Below are positions 1 through 5,918 of a DNA stretch of 7,140 nt, one piece after another. The stretch covers positions 1 through 7,140 of the forward strand of contig CANQUR010000082.1 of NCBI GenBank assembly GCA_947627075.1. The letters run 5' to 3'. Position 1 is the stretch's first letter. Each line of letters opens with the position of its first letter. The DNA is from an uncultured Clostridia bacterium. Its GTDB lineage: Bacteria > Bacillota > Clostridia > Christensenellales > Pumilibacteraceae. The notes beneath the pieces are model-generated. The model made no database searches. It saw nothing but the letters and a program-made list of their open reading frames with translations, and was not told the origin of the DNA. The position numbers and the translations under genes are program-made.

Positions 1-40
1 CGTCTTCATTATCGTCTTCATCGATATTCAATTTATCCAT
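1..40 (-). CDS. Possible 5' end of an unidentified gene, cut by the window edge
   Basis: An ATG at 38-40 opens a frame that runs off the left edge and reads MDKLNIDEDDNED, a strongly acidic start. It is too short to assign to any family. The frame stays open upstream to a stop at 140-142, so an earlier TTG (71-73) or GTG (113-115) start is possible. No candidate has a good Shine-Dalgarno sequence; the ATG has only a purine-rich stretch (AAAGAGAAAAGAAA) ahead of it. A sigma-A-like promoter sits directly upstream at 76-104, which is the main reason to believe a gene begins here. The gene lies downstream of the asnS terminator and so should be a separate transcription unit. Confidence 0.4.
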   Translation of the reverse strand, partial: MDKLNIDEDDNED

Positions 41-75
41 AAAATCCAATATTTCTTTTCTCTTTTGCGCCAAAT

Positions 76-104
76 AATATAACAGATTTCGACATATATA
101 GCAA
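76..104 (-). promoter_or_regulatory. Sigma-A-like promoter facing the left edge
   Basis: On the minus strand a -35 box TTGCTA (99-104, 4 of 6 matches) is separated by 17 bases from a -10 box TATATT (76-81, 5 of 6 matches). Transcription would start near 69, about 30 bases before the candidate ATG at 40. The surroundings are A/T-rich, so chance matches are possible. Confidence 0.45.
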
Positions 105-327
105 CTTATTTTCACTGCAATGCAATAATATTTTTCTTTTTATCAATGTGTTTTTTCTTTATAGATACACAGATTAAGCTAATCCATGTTGTCTATAGCG
201 TTAAATCAGATGTTGTTTTTAGTGTAACAACTTGCAATTTTGTTAATTATATCGCTTTAATTTTCGAGCATAACGTGCGCGCATCGACTCATGGCAAGAA
301 GTGGATGTAATACCAAAAATGCCGTTC
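105..327. other. A/T-rich intergenic stretch, no gene seen
   Basis: Between the asnS terminator and the leftmost promoter I see no credible coding region on either strand. Open frames here are very short and lack ribosome binding sites. It contains a 13-base imperfect palindrome (GATTA-AGC-TAATC, 172-184) and a weak inverted repeat (GTTGTT/AACAAC, about 212-231). Neither is followed by a T-tract, and neither can be assigned a function. Confidence 0.6.
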
Positions 328-360
328 AAAAAAAAGCTCCATGCAGATCACATGAAGCTT
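328..360 (-). terminator. Rho-independent terminator of asnS
   Basis: Read on the minus strand, AAGCTTCATG (351-360) pairs with CATGGAGCTT (334-343) to form a 10-bp stem with one G-T wobble and a 7-base loop. A run of eight T residues (328-335) overlaps and follows the stem. It begins 19 bases after the asnS stop codon, the expected place for an intrinsic terminator. Confidence 0.9.
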
Positions 361-379
361 CAAAAACAATTGCCCTATT

Positions 380-1750
380 TTATTTCAAGTCGCCTACTGT
401 ACGCGAGAAGAGTTGTACATCGCGAATATTGCCCAGTCCCGTCACATACAAAAGGATACGTTCGAGTCCGAGCCCGAAACCGCTATGCGGGCAAGCGCCG
501 AACTTGCGAAGATCCATATAGTTTTGATATTCTTCGACCTTGATATGTCTTTGCACCATAGCTTGCGTGAGTTTGGCTATATCGGTTTCACGCTCACTGC
601 AACCGATTATCTCGCCTATGCCGGGCACAAGCAAGTCGGTAGCGGCAACGGTCTTGCCGTCGGGATTTTGCTTCATATAGAACGCCTTTATATCCTTTGG
701 GTAATTTATAACAAAGACCGGCTTATTGAACACTTCCTCGGTGATATATCTCTCGTGCTCGGTTTGCAAATCGCAACCCCATTCTACCGGATAAACGAAC
801 TGTTTGCCTGATTTTTTGAGAATATCGATAGCGTCGGTATAATCGAGCACCTTAAATTCACTCTCGACCACCTTTTGAAGCTTATCTTTAAGCCCTTTTT
901 CAAAGCGTTCGTCAAAGAAAGCTATTTCGTCGGGACACTCTGTCAAAACGGCGTTTATAATGTATTTGATGAGTTCCTCGGCGATCTCGATGATATCGGG
1001 AAGCTCTGCAAACGCGACTTCGGGTTCTATCTGCCAAAACTCCGCCGCATGACGAGTGGTATTGCTGTTTTCGGCGCGGAACGTAGGTCCAAAGGTATAT
1101 ATCTTGCCCATTGCCATAGCCGCCATTTCGCCCTCTAACTGTCCCGAAACGGTAAGCCCCGCCTTCTTTCCAAAGAAATCGTTGTCATAATATTCCTTTT
1201 GAGTTTTGTATGAGTCGTTCCAATCGTGAGTGGTTACTCTGAATACTTCGCCGGCGCCTTCGCAGTCGCTACCCGTGATGATCGGAGTGTGCACGTAAAC
1301 GTAACCGTTTTGCTGAAAATATCGATGTATCGCATACGAAAGCACACTGCGTACTCGGAGCATGGCGTTGAAAGTATTTGTTCGCACGCGAAGGTGCGGA
1401 ATGGTACGCAAAAACTCCATGCTGTGTCGCTTCTTTTGCATGGGATAGTCGGCAGGACAATCACCGAGCAAAGTAACTGTTTGGGCATTGACTTCGACGC
1501 CGTTACCCGAAACTGCCTTTACAAGAGTTCCTTCCGCCTTTATGGCGCTACCGAGCGCGGTACAATTTTCGTAGCCTTTGGTGACCGACTTATCTATTAC
1601 GACTTGAAGGTGTTTAAGAGACGTACCGTCATTTATTTCCAAAAAAGCCATATTTTTGGAATCGCGGCAAGTGCGAATCCAACCGCAAACGGTAACATTT
1701 TGACCTACGAGCGAACCGTCGAATAATTTTTTTATATCAATGTGTTTCAT
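380..1750 (-). CDS. asnS: Asparaginyl-tRNA synthetase (AsnRS, class IIb)
   Basis: This cytosolic enzyme attaches asparagine to tRNA-Asn using ATP. The 456 residues match the usual bacterial length of about 460. The N-terminal part (about residues 12-97) fits the OB-fold anticodon-binding domain (VCGWIRTCRDSKNMAF). The stretch YPMQKKRHSMEFLRT that follows is typical of AsnRS rather than AspRS. The class II core has motif 2 (FRAENSNTTRHAAEFWQIEPE region, residues 224-244) and motif 3 (GFGLGLERIL, 424-433), followed by GLGNIRDVQLFSRT. All are intact. I start at the ATG at 1748-1750 because AAGG lies 9 bases upstream. A TTG three codons earlier (1757-1759) directly abuts that AAGG and is an unlikely start. 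It has its own consensus promoter and terminator, so it is probably monocistronic, with some possible read-through from the small gene upstream. The short leader leaves no space for a T-box. Confidence 0.97.
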   Translation of the reverse strand: MKHIDIKKLFDGSLVGQNVTVCGWIRTCRDSKNMAFLEINDGTSLKHLQVVIDKSVTKGYENCTALGSAIKAEGTLVKAVSGNGVEVNAQTVTLLGDCPADYPMQKKRHSMEFLRTIPHLRVRTNTFNAMLRVRSVLSYAIHRYFQQNGYVYVHTPIITGSDCEGAGEVFRVTTHDWNDSYKTQKEYYDNDFFGKKAGLTVSGQLEGEMAAMAMGKIYTFGPTFRAENSNTTRHAAEFWQIEPEVAFAELPDIIEIAEELIKYIINAVLTECPDEIAFFDERFEKGLKDKLQKVVESEFKVLDYTDAIDILKKSGKQFVYPVEWGCDLQTEHERYITEEVFNKPVFVINYPKDIKAFYMKQNPDGKTVAATDLLVPGIGEIIGCSERETDIAKLTQAMVQRHIKVEEYQNYMDLRKFGACPHSGFGLGLERILLYVTGLGNIRDVQLFSRTVGDLK

Positions 1751-1779
1751 GATTTTCAACCTTGAAAGTTATTTTCTTA

Positions 1780-1808
1780 ATTATATATTTTCCTTTGCGT
1801 TTTGTCAA
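1780..1808 (-). promoter_or_regulatory. Consensus sigma-A promoter of asnS
   Basis: A perfect -35 box TTGACA (1803-1808) and a perfect -10 box TATAAT (1780-1785) are separated by the ideal 17 bases. The start point should fall near 1773, giving a leader of about 22 bases before the asnS ATG. No operator-like repeat overlaps it, which suggests strong, largely constitutive expression. Confidence 0.93.
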
Positions 1809-1842
1809 CGGATTTTTAAGCCAAAACAGCAACGAAAAATTT

Positions 1843-2103
1843 CTACCATAATAGCCACAACAAAAGCGCTACAATGGTAAATCCAAACAAAATACATAAA
1901 AACGCGGGAAGATAAGCAAGGTATGCGCCGAGTATCATAGCTCGCCTTTCCTTACGCGAAACCTTTAACTCCTTGACTTTGCGTTTTTTTTCGTTTTCCT
2001 CTTCCTTTTTGGGATTATACCAACGCATTCCGTCAACATTCATGTTCGCGATAGTTCTGCCATCGTCGTCATCGTAAACCTTTTTTTTCTTTCTAAAACA
2101 CAT
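1843..2103 (-). CDS. Small basic protein with C-terminal membrane anchor, unknown function
   Basis: This 86-residue protein is of a family I do not recognise. The N-terminus is charged: a basic patch (MCFRKKKK), four aspartates at 11-14, then a segment containing MNVDGMRWYNPKK (21-33). A very basic/acidic, probably helical region follows (residues 32-54). Residues 55-86 are hydrophobic and end in LLLWLLW; they form one long membrane segment, or two short ones broken at Pro66. The basic residues just before the membrane segment predict a cytoplasmic N-terminus. The ATG at 2101-2103 has an AAGGGA ribosome binding site 4-5 bases upstream. It has its own promoter and sits between the opp operon terminator and the asnS promoter, so neither neighbour suggests a role. 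The clear promoter and ribosome binding site argue that the gene is real. Confidence 0.8.
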   Translation of the reverse strand: MCFRKKKKVYDDDDGRTIANMNVDGMRWYNPKKEEENEKKRKVKELKVSRKERRAMILGAYLAYLPAFLCILFGFTIVALLLWLLW

Positions 2104-2128
2104 AATTTCCCTTTGTCTTTAAGTCGAT

Positions 2129-2156
2129 TTTATACTATATAAATTTATTTTGTCCA
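2129..2156 (-). promoter_or_regulatory. Sigma-A-like promoter of the small membrane protein gene
   Basis: A -35 box TGGACA (2151-2156, 5 of 6) and a -10 box TATAAA (2129-2134, 5 of 6) are separated by 16 bases. The transcript would start near 2122, about 18 bases before the ATG at 2103. It lies downstream of the opp terminator, so this gene is a separate unit. Confidence 0.7.
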
Positions 2157-2194
2157 TTTACGCATTCGTAATAACGTCGATAAGTTGCGTAATG

Positions 2195-2223
2195 AAAAAA
2201 TATGGGCGGAATAAGTCCGCCCA
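2195..2223 (-). terminator. Rho-independent terminator of the opp operon
   Basis: GGGCGGA (2216-2222 on the minus strand) pairs with TCCGCCC (2204-2210) around a 5-base loop, extended by one A-T pair (2203/2223). A run of six T residues (2195-2200) follows on the minus strand. It starts 19 bases after the oppF stop. The plus strand also has five T residues after the stem (2227-2231), but no plus-strand gene is present to use it. Confidence 0.92.
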
Positions 2224-2241
2224 CACTTTTTATTGAAATTG

Positions 2242-3240
2242 TTAATCTTGACTGTACAAGTGGCAAGCGCAGAAGTGATTGGGCTCGTATTCCTTGTATA
2301 CAGGCGCAACTTCCTTGCATACATCCATGCAATAGCTGCATCTTGTATGGAACTTGCATCCCTTTGGCGGATTTGCCGGAGAAGGAATGTCGCCTTTAAG
2401 CACAACGCGGTTCATCTTTACGTTGGGATCGGGCACAGGTACTGCCGAGAACAACGCCTTGGTGTACGGATGCAAAGGATTAGCATAAACTTTGGACTTA
2501 TCGCCGCTTTCGACCATGCTACCGAGATACATAACGCCGATCTCGTCGGAAATATGCTCTACGACCGACAAGTCGTGCGAAATGAACACATAAGTAAGTC
2601 CGAAGCTCTTTTGCAGATCCTCCAACAAGTTGATTATCTGCGCCTGGATACTAACGTCAAGCGCGGATACAGGCTCGTCGCATATAACCAACTTGGGATT
2701 GAGCGCAAGCGCTCTCGCAATACAAATACGTTGACGCTGACCACCCGAGAACTCATGCGGATAACGCTCGTAGTAGTGAGTTTGAAGTCCGCACTTTTGC
2801 ATGATATCCAAAATATAATCCTTGTAGTCCACCGGGTCGACAAGCTTGTGAGCAAGTACCGCCTCGCCTATTATCTCGCCTACGGGAAGACGAGGTGAAA
2901 GGGACGAATACGGATCCTGGAAAATCATTTGCATTTGCGGTCGGATCTTACGCAATTGCTCATGCGAAAGGTTCTTTACGTCGATCCCGTCAAAGATAAC
3001 GTCACCGTCGGTAATGTCGTGCAAACGCAATATGCAACGTCCCATAGTGGTCTTGCCGCAACCGGACTCGCCGACTATACCGAGCGTCTTACCCTTTGTG
3101 ACCGAGAACGAGACGTCGTCAACGGCTTTAAGGAACTTGATCGGTTTGCCGAAGAAGTTCGTAGCGACCGGGAAATATTTTTTCAGATGTCTGACGTCGA
3201 GAATAACGTCGTTTTGTACTGTTGCATTATTGTTTTCCAT
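2242..3240 (-). CDS. oppF: Oligopeptide/dipeptide ABC transporter ATPase, OppF/DppF type
   Basis: This is one of two cytoplasmic ATPases that power peptide uptake through the OppB-OppC pore. The 332 residues match the family. Walker A is GESGCGKT (57-64), the Q-loop glutamine is Q108 in MIFQDP, the signature is FSGGQ (164-168), Walker B is LVICDEP (184-190) with the catalytic Glu189, the D-loop is SALD (192-195), and the switch histidine is His222. The C-terminal region has the ANPLHPYTKAL motif (253-263) typical of peptide-transporter ATPases, then cysteines at 295, 301, 304, 308, 324 and 326. The standard C-x5-C-x6-C...C pattern is present; family members can hold an iron-sulfur cluster there. 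Its start overlaps the end of oppD by 14 bases, and a strong AAGGAGG site lies 9 bases before the ATG. It is the last gene of the operon, followed by a terminator. The exact substrate (oligo- or dipeptide) cannot be told from the ATPase. Confidence 0.94.
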   Translation of the reverse strand: MENNNATVQNDVILDVRHLKKYFPVATNFFGKPIKFLKAVDDVSFSVTKGKTLGIVGESGCGKTTMGRCILRLHDITDGDVIFDGIDVKNLSHEQLRKIRPQMQMIFQDPYSSLSPRLPVGEIIGEAVLAHKLVDPVDYKDYILDIMQKCGLQTHYYERYPHEFSGGQRQRICIARALALNPKLVICDEPVSALDVSIQAQIINLLEDLQKSFGLTYVFISHDLSVVEHISDEIGVMYLGSMVESGDKSKVYANPLHPYTKALFSAVPVPDPNVKMNRVVLKGDIPSPANPPKGCKFHTRCSYCMDVCKEVAPVYKEYEPNHFCACHLYSQD

Positions 3241-5905
3241 TATTTATATCCTCCTTCGCGTACAGGTGACAAGATACCTTATGGGTAGGACTAACCTGGA
3301 TCATTTCGGGATAATCGCCGTTGCACATAGCGCAGCGCTTATCGCATCTGTCACGGAAGTAGCAATAATTGGGCATATCTATCGGGTTGGGAACGCTGCC
3401 CGGGATACTGTACAACCTATCCACCTTCTTGTTGACCGCAGGCTTACTCTTTTGAAGTCCCATGGTGTACGGATGGAGCGGATTGTCGAAGATCTCCTTC
3501 GCAGTTCCCATTTCGATGATACGACCGGCATACATGACAACAACGTAATCTGCCATTTCGGCAATGACGCCGAGGTCATGAGTTATGAACATGATAGAAC
3601 CGTTGATCTTCTGCTTTACGTCGCGAAGAAGGTCGAGGATCTGTGCCTGAATGGTAACGTCGAGCGCGGTGGTCGGCTCATCTGCAATGATAAGCTTGGG
3701 ATTGCAAAGAAGCGACATCGCTATCATTACTCTTTGACGCATACCGCCGGACAATTCGTGCGGATAACGCTTATAAACGTTTTCGGGAATGATACCTACA
3801 AGCTTGAGCATTTCAAACGTTCTCGCTTTGGCCGATTCCTTTGTCGCGCCCGGTATGTGAAGGAATACAACTTCTTCAAGCTGATTTCCTATGGTGAATA
3901 TCGGGTTAAGGCTGGTCATGGGCTCCTGGAATATCATGCTTATTTCGCGACCGCGAATGTTACGCATGACTTCGGTAGGCATCTTTGCGATATTGTAAAC
4001 TTTCTCTTCGGTTTCGAAAAGCAATATGCCGTTAGCATCCTTCTTTTGAACCTTTTCGAGAATGGGATTGCCCGACTTATCCAAAACGGGCTTACCTTTA
4101 CGCATCTTGGGAGCGGTAACATAGATCGGATCGCCGTTTTCATCGTGCATTTCGTTTCCGTTTTCATCGAGCTGTACCTCATAAATGGGGATACGTTTGC
4201 CGTTTTCGTCCTCTTTGTATACAGTGGACTTAAAGCGGATCTCGCTACCCTTTTGGACTTGTCCTTTGGGAGCTTGAACGAGTTGCATAAGTGAAAGCGA
4301 AGTAACGGATTTACCGCAACCGGACTCGCCTATTACGCCAACGGTGCTACCTTGCGGAATATCGAACGTAACGCCGTTTACCGCTTTAACAACACCTGCA
4401 TCGGTATAGAAGTACGTGTGCAAATTCTCGAATTCGACGATATTTCTGTCGTCGCGCATTTGTGTAAGGTATTCGGATTCGGGCACATGTTTACGTTTTT
4501 TCGCCTTCTCGTACTCCTTCATAGTGCGCATATTTTCTTTTGCGATACGACGGCTTTCTTTGTTGGAGATGTAATGTGCGTCCTTGTCTTTTACGAACGC
4601 CTTCTTTACGCTCGAAGCCACCGTAACGACATTATCTTTGGAGAACAGGCGCACGGGATTGTACTCCTCGGCACAAACCACTTTGACCTCGACGACGTTC
4701 TTTATACGCAAAGTATAGAGTACGGCGAGCAAAGCTACGAAAAGTATCCAGCAGATCAAAAGCGTTACCGAGAAATATTGAATCGTGATGATAAGCGACA
4801 AAAGCGCGAACACACTCAAAGCAAATATCACGCTGTCGTTTACGCCTACTCTGCTACGTCTCGACGACAAAAGCAAAGCTACTGCAACGCCTACGATCAC
4901 AGCGTCGATAATGATATACATTCCGCCGACTGCCCAAGTTTGAACGCCTCTGAACGGGTCGATGGGCAAAAGGCTATATACTGCAACAAAGCCCAAAGCC
5001 GCAAGTGCGCCTACAAGCAAAAGATTGTATTTGGACGAAAGCTGACGGAAGTAAACGCCAAAACCTTTATTACCCGTATACGTTTCGATCGTCTTGACCG
5101 ATCTCTCGATATGAGTATTCTTTACGAGAAGTACTTCGAACAACGCTATCAAACCGAGAGCCGCAAGCCAAATGACAAGTCTTACCACCGAAAAGCCCAA
5201 GATAAGCGGAACGATATATAGCACGGCGTCCACGCTGCTCATGCGTTTCGATGCCAATCTGCGCGGAAGACTGAAGATTACGGACGCTACGGAAAGGGCA
5301 ACAGCCGCTACCGCCATAAACAACCAAATATCTTCGTCCTCATACTTCGTGCCGCCGAATATATACAGCAAGCCGAAGATCGCAAGAGCCGCTACGACCA
5401 AAACAACGGGATTGTATTTGGAGATAAGGGCTTTGAAATAAGTCTTGAATGTAGCGTCGGCGTCCGCTTTTTTGTCCAAGGGGCGATCGATGGGCGTAGC
5501 CACGAGAACGCGCAAGAACGTGAGCAAAACCGCAACTACAAGACTTATGATATAAATCGTATTGAATGCGCTTGACGTATGCAAAAATATTTTTGCTATA
5601 AGTATAAGCACCGCGGTAATATCAAGCACATAAATTATAAGGTCGGCAGCGTTGATCTCTCTTTTTGCGAGCTTGCCGAGCAAGAAATATAAGGCAAGTG
5701 CGGCGCAAATCGAAATGATAACGACCGAAATAACAAAGCTTGTGCCCGAATAGTGGTCGACAAGACCAAGTACGCTGAAATTATCGAACGAAATCACAGC
5801 GACAAACGCGGCAAAAGCCAAAACCAACGGAGCGATCGTGCCGTATTTAACCAGCACCGAGGAATAATATCTGCCTAAACGGCTACTTCTCAAACTTCTA
5901 AACAT
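3227..5905 (-). CDS. oppD: Fusion protein: 12-helix triplicated membrane domain plus OppD-type ABC ATPase
   Basis: This 892-residue protein is over twice the usual 330-350 of OppD. Residues 1-405 are a membrane region with about 12 helices in three related units, of a family I do not recognise. Residues 406-485 are a highly basic linker. Residues 486-892 are a full peptide-transporter ATPase: Walker A GESGCGKS (526-533), Q660 in MIFQEP, signature LSGGM (718-722), Walker B LIIADEP (738-744) with Glu743, D-loop ALD (747-749), His776, the NPLHPYTMGL motif (808-817), and C-terminal cysteines 848, 854, 858, 861 and 879. An insert of about 75 residues (about 561-635) lies between Walker A and the Q-loop. 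The first ATG has a strong AGGAGG 7 bases upstream. An internal ATG at codon 483, where a normal OppD would begin, has no ribosome binding site, so a single fused product is favoured. The ATPase role is well supported; the role of the membrane part is unknown. Confidence 0.9.
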   Translation of the reverse strand: MFRSLRSSRLGRYYSSVLVKYGTIAPLVLAFAAFVAVISFDNFSVLGLVDHYSGTSFVISVVIISICAALALYFLLGKLAKREINAADLIIYVLDITAVLILIAKIFLHTSSAFNTIYIISLVVAVLLTFLRVLVATPIDRPLDKKADADATFKTYFKALISKYNPVVLVVAALAIFGLLYIFGGTKYEDEDIWLFMAVAAVALSVASVIFSLPRRLASKRMSSVDAVLYIVPLILGFSVVRLVIWLAALGLIALFEVLLVKNTHIERSVKTIETYTGNKGFGVYFRQLSSKYNLLLVGALAALGFVAVYSLLPIDPFRGVQTWAVGGMYIIIDAVIVGVAVALLLSSRRSRVGVNDSVIFALSVFALLSLIITIQYFSVTLLICWILFVALLAVLYTLRIKNVVEVKVVCAEEYNPVRLFSKDNVVTVASSVKKAFVKDKDAHYISNKESRRIAKENMRTMKEYEKAKKRKHVPESEYLTQMRDDRNIVEFENLHTYFYTDAGVVKAVNGVTFDIPQGSTVGVIGESGCGKSVTSLSLMQLVQAPKGQVQKGSEIRFKSTVYKEDENGKRIPIYEVQLDENGNEMHDENGDPIYVTAPKMRKGKPVLDKSGNPILEKVQKKDANGILLFETEEKVYNIAKMPTEVMRNIRGREISMIFQEPMTSLNPIFTIGNQLEEVVFLHIPGATKESAKARTFEMLKLVGIIPENVYKRYPHELSGGMRQRVMIAMSLLCNPKLIIADEPTTALDVTIQAQILDLLRDVKQKINGSIMFITHDLGVIAEMADYVVVMYAGRIIEMGTAKEIFDNPLHPYTMGLQKSKPAVNKKVDRLYSIPGSVPNPIDMPNYCYFRDRCDKRCAMCNGDYPEMIQVSPTHKVSCHLYAKEDINNGKQ
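3250..3256 (-). promoter_or_regulatory. Ribosome binding site of oppF
   Basis: AAGGAGG lies 9 bases before the oppF ATG and inside the last codons of oppD. This fixes the oppF start and implies translational coupling of the two ATPases. Confidence 0.9.
4001..4225 (-). repeat. DNA segment coding for the D-x-(N/S)-G repeat insert in OppD
   Basis: Residues about 561-635 of the OppD-type protein have no counterpart in ordinary OppD, where the strand after the P-loop helix leads within about 20 residues to the REISMIF segment. The insert has five short turns of the form D-x-(N/S)-G: DENG at 566, 580 and 588, DKSG at 609, and DANG at 623. Several are followed by hydrophobic pairs such as PIY or PIL, a pattern expected of successive beta-hairpins. 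The repetition also shows in the DNA: CCGTTTTC(A/G)TC occurs at 4134, 4158 and 4200 on the plus strand, spaced by multiples of three. This points to local duplication within the gene. Confidence 0.7.
4691..5872 (-). repeat. Three related four-helix membrane units in the OppD N-terminus
   Basis: The N-terminal domain of the OppD-type protein appears to be a triplication. Each unit begins with an aromatic, basic amphipathic segment: GRYYSSVLVKY (11-21), TYFKALISKY (155-164) and VYFRQLSSKY (284-293). Two membrane helices follow, then a basic loop ending in an aspartate (KLAKREINAAD to Asp88, RRLASKRMSSVD to Asp226, RRSRVGVND to Asp357), then two more helices. From the KY pair to the aspartate is 67, 62 and 64 residues. 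All the basic loops fall on one side, giving a consistent topology with both termini in the cytoplasm, as the C-terminal ATPase requires. Helices are judged by eye. Confidence 0.75.
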
Positions 5906-5911
5906 ACACGA

Positions 5912-5918
5912 TCCTCCT
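5912..5918 (-). promoter_or_regulatory. Ribosome binding site of oppD, overlapping the oppC stop
   Basis: The minus strand reads TAGGAGGAT, in which TAG is the oppC stop and AGGAGG is the ribosome binding site 7 bases before the oppD ATG. This is the key support for placing the start of the fusion protein before its membrane domain, and it implies coupled translation. Confidence 0.92.

Noticed and set aside
172..184. Palindrome GATTA-AGC-TAATC as an operator
   Set aside because: It is only 5 bp per arm in A/T-rich DNA, with no promoter overlapping it, so chance is a sufficient explanation.
212..231. Inverted repeat GTTGTT/AACAAC as a terminator or small RNA
   Set aside because: The stem is short and A/T-rich with an 8-base loop and no T-tract, and no promoter places it in a defined transcript.
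1757..1759. TTG as the start of asnS
   Set aside because: The AAGG ribosome binding site touches this codon, leaving no spacing, whereas the ATG at 1748-1750 is 9 bases from it and gives the normal N-terminus.
3014..4294. Long open frame on the plus strand opposite oppD and oppF
   Set aside because: It lies antisense to well-conserved ATPase motifs, has no convincing ribosome binding site and gives a protein without recognisable domains. It is a by-product of the codon use of the real genes.
4457..4459. Internal ATG (codon 483) as the true start of a normal-length OppD
   Set aside because: The product would look like an ordinary OppD, but the upstream bases show no Shine-Dalgarno sequence, and the frame runs unbroken back to a start with a strong one. 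It remains possible as a minor secondary start.
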